Part shown: positions 8,676 through 16,589 of the stretch, in pieces | How the letters are laid out: every line of letters begins with the position of its first letter | Numbering within the stretch: position 1 is the stretch's first letter | Assembly (NCBI RefSeq): GCF_024721315.2 | Contig: NZ_JANFAK020000036.1 | Location: 1 to 62,929 of the forward strand | Length of the DNA: 62,929 nt | DNA from: Streptomyces sp. Isolate_45 | GTDB taxonomy: Bacteria > Actinomycetota > Actinomycetes > Streptomycetales > Streptomycetaceae | Direction of reading: 5' to 3' | Program-made: the position numbers and the translations under genes | Notes under the pieces: generated by a model | The model's input: only the letters and a program-made list of their open reading frames with translations | Told to the model about the DNA's origin: nothing | Databases searched by the model: none

Positions 8676-9770
8676 CTATGCGAACGCCGTGCCCCCACGG
8701 CGCCCGCCCGGCCCGCGCCGCCGCCCGCGCCGGGCCTGGTCGGGCACGGTGAGGAAGGTCGCCGGCTGCTCCAGCCTGCGCCAGTGATCGAAGGGCCAGG
8801 CGATCACCACGGCCTCCCCGACCACCTTCTCCTCGTCGATCGTGCCTTCGAACGCCTCGTCCAGGTGGAACCGGGAGTCGGCCGAGTTGGCCCGGTGATC
8901 GCCCATGACGAACAGCCGCCCGGCCGGGACCTTCACCTCGAAGCGGATCTCCGAGGGCGCGTTGCCCGGTGACACGTACGGCTCATCGAGCGGCGCGCCG
9001 TTGACGGTCACGCGGCCCCGGTCGTCGCAGCACTTCACGGTGTCGCCGCCCACGCCGATGACCCGCTTGATCAGGTCCTGCTCGTCGGCGGAGGGCAGCA
9101 GGCCGATGAAGGTCAGGGTCTCCTTGATCTGCTTGATCCCGGCCGGGTCCTTGGGCGGACGGGCCGCCTCTCCCTTGAGCCAGCCGCCCGGGTCCTCGAA
9201 GACGACGACGTCCCCGCGCTCGACCTCGGAGCCGAACCACGGCGTCAGCTTGTCCACGAGGACGCGGTCGCCGATCCGGATCGTCTGTTCCATCGAACCG
9301 GACGGGATGAAGAAGGCCTGCACCAGGAACGTCTTGAGCACCAGGGCGATGCACAGCGCGACCACCACCAGCAGCGGCAGCTCGCCCACCCGCCGGGTAC
9401 GCCGGCGCCGCCGGACCCGGCGCGCCACCCGGCGCCGCTCCGCCCGGCTTCCGCCCTCGCCCGGACCGGAGCCCGAACCCGAACCGGAACCCGGACCGGA
9501 TCCCGGACCGGGGTCCGACCTCCGCCCGGATCCCGCCTCCGCCCCCGCGGCGCCCACCCGGTCCGAGCGCGACTCCGCGCCCGGCCGTGCTCCGGCGTCT
9601 GGCCGCGCCGCGGCGTCCGCTTCCATGCCGATGCCGCGCCACGCGCCGAAGTCCGTACGTCCGGAAGGGCGCTTGGGCTTGCGGGCCGTACGTCCGGAGG
9701 GGGTCTCCGCGGGTCCCTGCGACCGGGATCCCGGCTTGCGTCCGCCCTTCGGGCGCCCCCGGCTACCCAT
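8676..9770 (-). CDS. sipX: Type I signal peptidase SipX with long cytoplasmic N-terminus
   Basis: This 364-aa paralogue has an unusually long N-terminal region of about 128 residues: basic and Gly/Pro/Ser-rich, with alternating GP/GS repeats at about 88-106, before the single membrane segment (about 130-152). Catalytic Ser159 (IPSGSM) and Lys235 (DLIKRVIGVGGDTV) are intact, with box E GDHRANSADSR. The ATG at 9770 overlaps the end of sipW; an in-frame GTG at 9779 is an alternative. The extension should lie in the cytoplasm, and its purpose is unknown. Confidence 0.93.
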   Translation of the reverse strand: MGSRGRPKGGRKPGSRSQGPAETPSGRTARKPKRPSGRTDFGAWRGIGMEADAAARPDAGARPGAESRSDRVGAAGAEAGSGRRSDPGPGSGPGSGSGSGSGPGEGGSRAERRRVARRVRRRRRTRRVGELPLLVVVALCIALVLKTFLVQAFFIPSGSMEQTIRIGDRVLVDKLTPWFGSEVERGDVVVFEDPGGWLKGEAARPPKDPAGIKQIKETLTFIGLLPSADEQDLIKRVIGVGGDTVKCCDDRGRVTVNGAPLDEPYVSPGNAPSEIRFEVKVPAGRLFVMGDHRANSADSRFHLDEAFEGTIDEEKVVGEAVVIAWPFDHWRRLEQPATFLTVPDQARRGRRRGPGGRRGGTAFA

Positions 9771-10500
9771 GCGGGCCACCGCCCGGCCCGTCGCCGGCGC
9801 CCGCCACGGAACCCCAGCGCGAGACCGGCCAGCCGATCCAGTCGGCCCGCCCGATCACCTTCTCCACCGGCACCATCCCCCCGCCCGGCTCACCGAGGTG
9901 GTCGCGCGAGTCCCGGGACTGGGACCGGTGGTCACCCATCACCCACAGGGTGCCCAGTGGCACGACGATGCGGAAGGGCACCTTCGAGGGGGTGTCGCCG
10001 GGAAAGAGGTACGGCTCGTCGAGCGGGACGCCGTTGACCTGGATCCGGCCGCCCGCGTCGCAGCACACCACGTCGTCCCCTCCGACGCCCACGACCCGCT
10101 TCACGAAGTCGGTGTCGGGCGGCTGGACCAGCCCGAGCGCCGATCCGGCGCCGCGCAGGACCTCGCCGACCGGGTTGCCCTCGGCCCGTTCCCTCACGAA
10201 GGACCCGGTGCCGTCGAAGACCACCACGTCCCCGCGCCGCGGGCCGTCGCCGAACCGGTACGCCAGCTTGTTGACCAGGAGCCGGTCGCCGACCCGGAGC
10301 GTCGGTTCCATCGAGTGGCTCGGAATCAGGAAGGGCTGTACGACGAAGTTCCCGAGCAGCAGCAGGAAGACCGCGCAGATCACGCCGAGCACCCCGGCCC
10401 GCCGCCAGGCCGGCACCCCCGAAAACACAGAACGCGACCCCTCCGCCCCCTTCTCGGGGGCGGAGTGGCCGCGTTGTGTGAGATCTGCTTCGGTGTCCAT
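9763..10500 (-). CDS. sipW: Type I signal peptidase SipW
   Basis: This 245-aa protein has one N-terminal membrane segment (about residues 34-55), catalytic Ser63 (IPSHSM), catalytic Lys in DFVKRVVGVGGDDV, and box E GDHRSQSRDSRDH. The ATG at 10500 is preferred over a further upstream frame start at 10527. It follows rplS by 44 bp and its 3' end overlaps sipX, so sipW, sipX and probably sipY form one transcript. A strong hairpin lies within its first 20 codons (see 10441-10465). Confidence 0.93.
   Translation of the reverse strand: MDTEADLTQRGHSAPEKGAEGSRSVFSGVPAWRRAGVLGVICAVFLLLLGNFVVQPFLIPSHSMEPTLRVGDRLLVNKLAYRFGDGPRRGDVVVFDGTGSFVRERAEGNPVGEVLRGAGSALGLVQPPDTDFVKRVVGVGGDDVVCCDAGGRIQVNGVPLDEPYLFPGDTPSKVPFRIVVPLGTLWVMGDHRSQSRDSRDHLGEPGGGMVPVEKVIGRADWIGWPVSRWGSVAGAGDGPGGGPHG
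10441..10465 (-). terminator. Hairpin within the 5' coding end of sipW
   Basis: A perfect 10-bp GC stem (ctccgccccc/gggggcggag) with a 5-nt loop lies 80-104 nt downstream of the rplS stop, inside the first codons of sipW as annotated. It could terminate or attenuate rplS transcripts, or the true sipW start could lie further downstream. Confidence 0.4.
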
Positions 10501-10544
10501 CGCAGGCGAGCCTATCCGGCCGCCCACTGGATCCGGAGCGGAGA

Positions 10545-10895
10545 TCAGCGGTCGCGCTTCTCCTTGATCTTCGCGGCCTTGCCGCGGAGCTCACGGAGGA
10601 AGTACAGCTTGGCGCGACGCACGTCACCGCGGGTGACGAGCTCGATCTTCTCGAAGATCGGGGAGTGGACCGGGAAGGTGCGCTCCACGCCGACGCTGAA
10701 GGAGACCTTGCGGACGGTGAAGGTCTCGGAGACGCCAGAGCCCTGGCGACGGATGACTACACCCTTGAACTGCTGGATACGGGAGCGGTTGCCCTCGATC
10801 ACGCGGACGTGCACGTTGATCGTGTCACCCGGGCGGAAGGCCGGGACGTCGGTGCGCAGCGAGGCGGCGTTGACGCCATCGAGCAGGTGAGACAT
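10545..10895 (-). CDS. rplS: 50S ribosomal protein L19
   Basis: This 116-aa protein matches L19 throughout ([50 protein letters not shown]). L19 sits at the 30S-50S interface. The ATG at 10895 gives [12 protein letters not shown], typical for Streptomyces. It lies 133 nt after trmD in the conserved order rpsP-KH-rimM-trmD-rplS. The spacer contains a small 6-bp hairpin (10990-11004) and could carry its own promoter. Confidence 0.98.
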   Translation of the reverse strand: MSHLLDGVNAASLRTDVPAFRPGDTINVHVRVIEGNRSRIQQFKGVVIRRQGSGVSETFTVRKVSFSVGVERTFPVHSPIFEKIELVTRGDVRRAKLYFLRELRGKAAKIKEKRDR

Positions 10896-11028
10896 GGAGT
10901 TCGTCTGCTTTCTTCGCACGACGCCACAGGTCGCCGGTGCGGATTTCCGTAGAGAATTCGGGAGTCGTGTCACGTCGCCGACGACGGTCCCCCTGTGGCA
11001 GGGGCGCCCGCGAGCACACAACAGCCGC

Positions 11029-11850
11029 CTATTCTTCCACGGCGGCGGGCCTGCGCCAAAATCGGCCGTCGGCGGTCGGCTTCCAGCCCAGGATGCTCAG
11101 GATCTCGCGGTCCTTCTTGTCGAAGGCGGTGGCCTCGCAGCGCTCGATCAGGTCCGGGCGGTTCCGCGCGGTACGGCGGAACGCCTCGTCCCGGCGCCAG
11201 CGGGCGATCTTCCCGTGGTGACCGCTGAGCAGCACCTCGGGGATGCCGCGTCCGCGCCACTCCGGGGGCTTCGTGTAGACGGGGCCTTCCAGCAGGTTGG
11301 CCATCTCGCCGGGGGCGAAGGAGTCGTCCCGGTGCGATTCGGCGTTGCCCAGCACTCCGGGCAGCAGCCGGGCCACTGCCTCGGTGACGACCAGGACGGC
11401 GGCCTCGCCGCCGGCCAGTACGTAGTCGCCGATGGAGACCTCGTAGACCGGCAGGCGGGTCGCGTACTCGTCCATGACGCGGCGGTCGATGCCCTCGTAC
11501 CGGGCCGGCGTGAAGATCAGCCAGGGGCGCTCGGACAACTCGACGGCCAGTTCCTGGGTGAAGGGCCGACCGCTGGGGGTGGGGACGACCAGGACCGGGC
11601 CGTGTGCCCCGGACTCGTAGCCGTCGGCCAGTGCCGCGTCGAGGGCCTCGCCCCACGGGTCGGTCTTCATGACCATGCCGGGGCCGCCGCCGTACGGGGT
11701 GTCGTCGACCGTGTTGTGCCGGTCGTACGTCCAGTCCCGCAGGTCGTGGACGTGCACGTCGAGCTGTCCGCGGGCCCGCGCCTTGCCGACGAGGGAGACG
11801 TTCAGCGGTTCGAGGTACTCGGGAAAGATCGTGACGACGTCCAGCCGCAT
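11029..11850 (-). CDS. trmD: tRNA (guanine-N1)-methyltransferase TrmD
   Basis: This 273-aa SPOUT methyltransferase makes m1G37 next to the anticodon, preventing frameshifts. The knot motifs are clear: [42 protein letters not shown] and [10 protein letters not shown]. Its ATG overlaps the rimM stop by 4 bp (ATGA), so translation is coupled. The C-terminal DNA-binding-like tRNA-recognition domain is complete. Confidence 0.98.
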   Translation of the reverse strand: MRLDVVTIFPEYLEPLNVSLVGKARARGQLDVHVHDLRDWTYDRHNTVDDTPYGGGPGMVMKTDPWGEALDAALADGYESGAHGPVLVVPTPSGRPFTQELAVELSERPWLIFTPARYEGIDRRVMDEYATRLPVYEVSIGDYVLAGGEAAVLVVTEAVARLLPGVLGNAESHRDDSFAPGEMANLLEGPVYTKPPEWRGRGIPEVLLSGHHGKIARWRRDEAFRRTARNRPDLIERCEATAFDKKDREILSILGWKPTADGRFWRRPAAVEE

Positions 11851-12455
11851 CAGGCGGTGCCCTCGGCCTTCGCGTCGCCCTCGACCTTCGCGTCGCCCTC
11901 GGCGCTCGCGTCGCCCTCGGCGTCACGCGCGGAGGCGATCTCGGCGCGGTCGTCGATCAGCCCGGGCGGCGGGGTGATGACACAGCGCTGCTCCTCCAGG
12001 TCGATCTCGGCGACGATCTCCTCGACGAAGGGGATCATCACCTCGGTCCCGTCGGGGCGCTCGACGATGAAGAGGTCCTGCGAGGGCAGGTGGGAGATCT
12101 CGGTGATGCGGCCGATCGGGGTTCCGTCGGCGAGCACCACGTCCAGGTCCATCAGCTGGTGGTCGTAGTACTCGTCGGGCTCGTCCGGCAGTTCCGCCGG
12201 GTCGACCTCGGCGATGAGGAGGATGTTGCGCAGCGCCTCGGCTCCGGTGCGGTCCTTGACGCCGGCGAAGCGGAGGAGGAGCCGGCCGCTGTGGACCCGC
12301 CCCGTCTCGATGGTCAGCGGACCCGCCGACGCCGGTTCGGTCCGCAGGACGGCGCCCGGCCCGAGCCGCAGCTCGGGCTCGTCGGTCCGCACCTCGACGG
12401 TGACCTCACCCTTGATCCCGTGGGCGCGGCCGATCCGCGCGACTACCAGCTCCAC
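11850..12455 (-). CDS. rimM: 16S rRNA processing protein RimM
   Basis: This 201-aa protein assists late maturation of the 30S head and binds S19. It has the N-terminal RimM beta-barrel ([15 protein letters not shown]) and the C-terminal PRC barrel ([11 protein letters not shown]...IPFVEEIV). The last 22 or so residues are an acidic repeat tail ([20 protein letters not shown]) encoded by near-identical 18-bp units at 11856-11915. This tail is not part of the family fold and may vary in length between strains. Confidence 0.96.
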   Translation of the reverse strand: MELVVARIGRAHGIKGEVTVEVRTDEPELRLGPGAVLRTEPASAGPLTIETGRVHSGRLLLRFAGVKDRTGAEALRNILLIAEVDPAELPDEPDEYYDHQLMDLDVVLADGTPIGRITEISHLPSQDLFIVERPDGTEVMIPFVEEIVAEIDLEEQRCVITPPPGLIDDRAEIASARDAEGDASAEGDAKVEGDAKAEGTA

Positions 12456-12567
12456 TGTGTGTCCTTCTCCCTTGCGCGGCCGACCCGCCGCCGCTCCCGC
12501 GGAGGTGTACCTCTCCGTCGTGGCTTCTCAGGTCAATGGTGACTCCGCCCGAGGGCGGAAACGACTC

Positions 12568-12602
12568 GGGCCGGGGTGGGCGACGAACGCCCTCCCCGGC
12601 CC
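12568..12602 (-). terminator. Hairpin between KH-protein gene and rimM
   Basis: A 15-bp stem with one mismatch (gggccggggtgggcg/cgccctccccggccc) and a 5-nt loop begins 20 nt after the KH gene stop. A second 7-bp hairpin lies at 12544-12559. They may terminate or attenuate the rpsP-KH transcript before rimM-trmD. Confidence 0.55.
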
Positions 12603-12621
12603 GTGCCGGTGGTTCAACTAC

Positions 12622-12861
12622 TCAGCGGACCTGGTCCACGTCGACGAGGTCGACGCGGATTCCCCGTCCGCCGATGGCACCCACGACGGTACGCAGGGCA
12701 CGTGCGGTGCGGCCGTTGCGGCCGATCACCTTACCGAGGTCATCCGGGTGGACCCGGACCTCGAGCACCTGCCCGCGACGCAGGTTGCGCGAGGCGACCT
12801 GCACTTCGTCGGGGTTGTCCACAATGCCCTTCACGAGGTGCTCAAGAGCCTCCTCGAGCAT
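12622..12861 (-). CDS. KH-domain RNA-binding protein (KhpA family)
   Basis: This 79-aa protein is a single KH domain with the GxxG loop GRNG (IGRNGRTARALR). The family binds RNA and in other Gram-positives works with a Jag/KhpB partner. It starts 2 bp after the rpsP stop, so it is cotranslated with rpsP, the standard actinobacterial arrangement. Confidence 0.96.
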   Translation of the reverse strand: MLEEALEHLVKGIVDNPDEVQVASRNLRRGQVLEVRVHPDDLGKVIGRNGRTARALRTVVGAIGGRGIRVDLVDVDQVR

Positions 12862-12863
12862 GA

Positions 12864-13304
12864 TCAGGCCTCGGTCGACTCGGCGGCGGCCTCAGCCTCG
12901 TCCGCCTTCTTGTCGGCCTTCTTGGCCTTCTGCGTGATGGCCTCGCCCTTGGTCTCGCCGATGCCCTCGAGGGCCTTGGCGAACTCGTCGAAGGTGCGAC
13001 GCTTGCTTTCCTTGGTCTCCGGCTGCAGCAGCGGCGCGGGGGCCGGGAGGCCCTTGTGCGCCTGCCAGTCACCGGTCAGCTTCAGGATGGCGAGCACAGC
13101 CTCGGTGGGCTGGGCGCCGACCGACAGCCAGTACTGCGCACGCTCGGCGTTGACCTCGATGCGCGACGGGTTGTAGGTCGGGTGGTAGATACCGATCTCT
13201 TCGATCGCGCGACCGTCCCGACGGGTACGGGCGTCGGCGACGACGATGCGGTAGTGCGGCTGGCGAATCTTGCCGAGGCGCTTGAGCTTGATCTTGACTG
13301 CCAC
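12864..13304 (-). CDS. rpsP: 30S ribosomal protein S16
   Basis: This 146-aa S16 starts at GTG 13304 ([22 protein letters not shown]) behind a GGAG motif; the frame extends upstream but those residues are not S16. The N-terminal 85 or so residues are the conserved core. The Ala/Glu/Lys-rich C-terminal extension ([17 protein letters not shown]) is typical of actinobacterial S16. It is the first gene of the rpsP-KH-rimM-trmD-rplS cluster. Confidence 0.97.
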   Translation of the reverse strand: MAVKIKLKRLGKIRQPHYRIVVADARTRRDGRAIEEIGIYHPTYNPSRIEVNAERAQYWLSVGAQPTEAVLAILKLTGDWQAHKGLPAPAPLLQPETKESKRRTFDEFAKALEGIGETKGEAITQKAKKADKKADEAEAAAESTEA

Positions 13305-13487
13305 TGGAGTGGTGTCTCCTGAACTTGACGTGGTTGGGCACATGAGATGCCACGTGGGGTTGCGGTACTCGGGTGCCCGATGGACGCGTCAGCCGGAGGA
13401 GAGAGGGGTCCTATGCGACTGTCGAGTACAGCTAGCCATTGTGCCATACGCCTGCGGCACGCTCGCCCGCGAGAGGCGCGCCGACCC

Positions 13488-13508
13488 GGCCCGGAACCGC
13501 CCCGGGCC
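13488..13508 (-). terminator. Weak hairpin after the 13.5-14.1 kb gene
   Basis: A 7-bp ggcccgg/ccgggcc stem with a 7-nt loop lies immediately after the stop at 13510. There is no U-tract. Confidence 0.35.
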
Positions 13509-13509
13509 G

Positions 13510-14109
13510 CTACGAGGCGGCCGCGGTGACGACCACGTCCGGGATGCGGAACGGCTTCATGCAGCCGCCGCACACGATCGGCGCCTGGGCCAGCACCGAC
13601 GGGACCACGCGTACGTTGCGCCCGCAGTCGCAGACCGCCTTGACCCGTACTCCGCCACCGGAGGAGCCGTGGCGGGCGGCGGGGCCGCGGAAGCTGCGCT
13701 TGGTGTCGGCCGCGGTGGCGACCGTGTGGGCCTTGAGGGCGCGCTGGAGCCGCTCGATGGTGGGGCGGTAGCGCTTCTTCGCCTCGGGATTGAGCGAGAC
13801 CAGGGAGAAGCCGCTACTGGCGTGCGGTTCCTCGGAGTGGTCCAGCCCCATCTCCTCGGCGATCGCGAGGAATCTGCGGTTGTGGTAGCGGCCGGCCCGG
13901 GAGGTGTCCCGGACTCCGCGGGCGGCTGCGATGCCGTGGACTGCCTCGTGCAGCAGTCGCTCGAAGGAGAGCTCGGCGCCGCAGGCGGACGAGGACTCTC
14001 CGATCAGGGACTCGGGCGCGGCAAGGTCAGGCAGCTCGGGGTGGTACCGCTGAATGTCGGCCCACGCCTGCGCCAGCTCTGCGGCGAGAACAGGTGGTGT
14101 CGTGCTCAC
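13510..14109 (-). CDS. HExxH zinc-protease-like protein with C-terminal zinc ribbon
   Basis: This 199-aa protein is not one I can name. It has an HEAVHG motif (HExxH) in LSFERLLHEAVHGIAAARG, followed by YHNRRFLAIAEEMGL, which resembles SprT-like metalloprotease spacing with a later ligand. Near the C-terminus it has VCDCGRNVRV..APIVCGGCMKPF, a four-cysteine zinc ribbon. SprT-like proteins act on DNA-protein adducts, but that function is inferred only. The GTG at 14109 is chosen on composition; another in-frame GTG at 14172 also lacks a clear ribosome site. It stands alone between rpsP and proS on the same strand. Confidence 0.7.
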   Translation of the reverse strand: MSTTPPVLAAELAQAWADIQRYHPELPDLAAPESLIGESSSACGAELSFERLLHEAVHGIAAARGVRDTSRAGRYHNRRFLAIAEEMGLDHSEEPHASSGFSLVSLNPEAKKRYRPTIERLQRALKAHTVATAADTKRSFRGPAARHGSSGGGVRVKAVCDCGRNVRVVPSVLAQAPIVCGGCMKPFRIPDVVVTAAAS

Positions 14110-14260
14110 GTCGTGACAACGAGCCGGGGTGCCCCGGTGTTCCGATTCCGGGCCATTCCAAATTTTTTGCACGTACCAGTCAGTTCAGCCTCATGCGTCC
14201 GGAGGAGGACGGGTGCGTCGATCTCAGGAGGAGTCGGTACGTAACGAGGACCACGAACGG

Positions 14261-14304
14261 CCACGCCCCCGGTGCGCGGCCGAAGCCGCACGCCGGGGGC
14301 GTGG
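14261..14304 (-). terminator. Strong terminator hairpin after proS
   Basis: A 12-bp perfect outer stem (ccacgcccccgg/ccgggggcgtgg) with a second inner GC stem closed by cgaa begins 10 nt after the proS stop. Confidence 0.75.
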
Positions 14305-14313
14305 CTCTGGAAC

Positions 14314-15726
14314 TCAGTACGAGCGCGCGACGATGGCGAGCGTACCCGGGGCGTCGTCCGTCGCCGGAACCGACCCGTCCGGGGCGATCAGACAGCGCAC
14401 GGAGACGGCCTGCTCGGCCAGCTTGGCCTCACCCTCGGGGCCCAGGTCGGCCCACGGGATGCGCGCCCAGCCACCGGCGATGGCGGCCTCGGCGGCCTCC
14501 TCGATGGTCGCGACGTCCGACGTGCGGGACTCGCGGCGCTCCCGGGACTCGCGCAGCAGCTGCGCCTGGTCCTCGTCCAGGACCTTGGGCAGCAGGTCGG
14601 CGAGCGCGTCGATCTGCACCGGGGTCTTGCCGCCCGGGATGCGGCGGGCCAGCATCGCGGTGCCGGCCTCCAGGTCGCGGGGGCCGATCTCGATGCGGAC
14701 CGGTACGCCCTTGAGCTCCCAGTCCACGGCGCGGCGACCGAAGGGGGTGTCGACGCGGTCGTCGACGAACACCCGCAGTCCGGCGGCCTTGAGCTGGGCG
14801 CCCAGCTCGCGGACCTTGGTCACGGCCTCGTCGCCCTTGATCGCCATGACGACGACCTGGACGTGCGCGAGGCGCGGCGGGACCCGCAGGCCGTTGTCGT
14901 CGCCGTGGGACATGATCAGGCCGCCGACCATGCGGGTGGAAACGCCCCAGGAGGTCTGCCAGACGAGCTCCTGCTTGCCTTCCTTCGACAGGTACTGCGT
15001 GTTGAAGGCCTTGGCGAAGTTGGTGCCGAGCTCGTGGCTGGTGCCCAGCTGGAGGGCCTTGCCGTCACCCATCATGCCTTCGAGGGTGAGGGTGTTGATG
15101 GCTCCGGCGAAGCGCTCCTTGGCGGTCTTGCGGCCGAGGACGACGTCGATGGCGAGGACGTTCTTCATGAAGTCGCCGTAGACGTCGGTGTGGATCCGCG
15201 CCGCGTAGTCGCGGGCGTCCTCGTAGGTGGCGTGGGCCGTGTGGCCCTCCTGCCAGAGGAACTCGCTCGTACGGAGGAACACGCGGGGGCGCATCTCCCA
15301 GCGGACCACGTTGGCCCACTGGTTGATCAGCAGGGGCAGGTCGCGGTAGCTCTGGACCCACTTGGAGAAGTAGTCGTTGATGATCGTCTCGGAGGTCGGC
15401 CGGACGACGACCGGCTCGTCGAGCTCCTTGCCGCCGCCGTGCGTGACGACCGCGAGCTCGGGGGCGAAGCCCTCGACGTGCTCCGCTTCCTTCGTCAGGT
15501 AGGACTGCGGGATGAAGAGCGGGAAGTAGGCGTTCTGGGCGCCCGCGTCCTTGATCCGCGCGTCCATCTCCTGCTGCATCCGCTCCCACAGGCCGTAGCC
15601 GTACGGTCGGATGACCATGGTGCCGCGGACCGGACCGTTGTCGGCCAGCTCGGCCTTGTTGATCAGATCCTGGTACCAGCGGGGGAAATCCTCCGCCTGC
15701 GGGGTGAGAACGGGTGCCTTTGCCAT
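14314..15726 (-). CDS. proS: Prolyl-tRNA synthetase, archaeal/eukaryotic type (ProS type 3)
   Basis: This 470-aa class II synthetase charges tRNA-Pro. It is the short form without the bacterial INS editing domain: MAKAPVL.., motif 2 region VVRWEMRPRVFLRTSEFLWQEGHT, motif 3 region GVSTRMVGGLIMSHGDDNGL, then the anticodon-binding domain and a C-terminal zinc-binding-like domain lacking obvious cysteine pairs. Length (about 470) fits type 3. Streptomyces usually has a long bacterial-type ProS elsewhere, so this may be a second or acquired enzyme. The ATG at 15726 is chosen because upstream residues read as non-coding. It is divergent from the methyltransferase gene 131 bp away. Confidence 0.95.
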   Translation of the reverse strand: MAKAPVLTPQAEDFPRWYQDLINKAELADNGPVRGTMVIRPYGYGLWERMQQEMDARIKDAGAQNAYFPLFIPQSYLTKEAEHVEGFAPELAVVTHGGGKELDEPVVVRPTSETIINDYFSKWVQSYRDLPLLINQWANVVRWEMRPRVFLRTSEFLWQEGHTAHATYEDARDYAARIHTDVYGDFMKNVLAIDVVLGRKTAKERFAGAINTLTLEGMMGDGKALQLGTSHELGTNFAKAFNTQYLSKEGKQELVWQTSWGVSTRMVGGLIMSHGDDNGLRVPPRLAHVQVVVMAIKGDEAVTKVRELGAQLKAAGLRVFVDDRVDTPFGRRAVDWELKGVPVRIEIGPRDLEAGTAMLARRIPGGKTPVQIDALADLLPKVLDEDQAQLLRESRERRESRTSDVATIEEAAEAAIAGGWARIPWADLGPEGEAKLAEQAVSVRCLIAPDGSVPATDDAPGTLAIVARSY

Positions 15727-15857
15727 GGCGCGAATGGTACGGCGCCGCGCGCGCCGAGCGTGAATCGGGTGGCGCGCTCCTCTGGACGCGGGGGCGAATG
15801 GGGAGTTCCCTGGCAACGGGGGCAAGGGGGCGATACGGAATCAGGAGCGCTCTTTCG

Positions 15858-16538
15858 ATGACACCGACGCCGACGGCGACGCTCGTCGCCCGGGACTGGG
15901 CTGAGATCCAGGAACGGATGCTGGTACCGCTCTACGAGGCGGTCTACGACCGGCTGGAGGTCGGGCCGGGTGACCGGCTGCTGGGCCTCGGCTGTGGGGC
16001 GGGGCTGCCCCTGCTGCTGGCCGCGGGGCGGGGTGCCGCGGCCACGGGTGTGGAGGCGGATCCGGCCCGCCGGGCACTGGCCCGGGAACGACTGCTGGAG
16101 GTGGTGGCGGATCCCCCGGTGCCCGAGGAACGGCCGTACGACGTCCTGCTGGCCTTCTCACCGTCCCCGGGAGCGCTGGCCACGGCCCTGCCCGGGGTCC
16201 GGCGGGGCGGTGCCGTGGTGCTGGCCGACTGGGGTCCGCCGGAGCGGTGCACGGTGCCCGCGGTGCTGGGCGGCGGACCGGTGGGGCGGGACCTGGACAC
16301 GATGGCGGCGGGGGCCGGGCTGGTGCCGGACGGCTCGGGGCGGGTGTTCTGCCCCTTCGGGTACGCGGACGTGGACAGCGCGGTGCGCGGTCTGCTGTCG
16401 ACGGGGCTGTACGACGGCGCGGCCGATCCGGCGCTCGCGGAGAAGGAGCTGTCGGAGGCTCTTCACCCCTTCGAGCGGGGCGACGGCGCCGTCTGGCTGC
16501 CGAACATCTTCCGGTACGTCGTCGCCCGCGTGGCCTAA
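15858..16538 (+). CDS. SAM-dependent methyltransferase
   Basis: This 226-aa class I methyltransferase has motif I LLGLGCGAGLPLLLAA and an acidic residue after the second strand (GVEADPARR) for the SAM ribose. Its substrate is unknown. The ATG at 15858 follows AGGAG at 15842-15846 with somewhat long spacing. It is divergent from proS and convergent with the FtsH paralogue. The GLGCGAG version of motif I and the absence of a substrate-recognition domain leave small molecules, RNA or protein all possible. Confidence 0.85.
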   Translation: MTPTPTATLVARDWAEIQERMLVPLYEAVYDRLEVGPGDRLLGLGCGAGLPLLLAAGRGAAATGVEADPARRALARERLLEVVADPPVPEERPYDVLLAFSPSPGALATALPGVRRGGAVVLADWGPPERCTVPAVLGGGPVGRDLDTMAAGAGLVPDGSGRVFCPFGYADVDSAVRGLLSTGLYDGAADPALAEKELSEALHPFERGDGAVWLPNIFRYVVARVA

Positions 16539-16548
16539 CGCGACCGTT

Positions 16549-16583
16549 CCGGTTCCGGCTCCCGTCCGGGGAGCGGGAACCGG
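16549..16583. terminator. Convergent terminator hairpin
   Basis: A 15-bp stem with one mismatch (ccggttccggctccc/gggagcgggaaccgg) sits between the convergent methyltransferase and FtsH-paralogue genes and can serve both strands. Confidence 0.65.
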
Positions 16584-16589
16584 ATCCGG

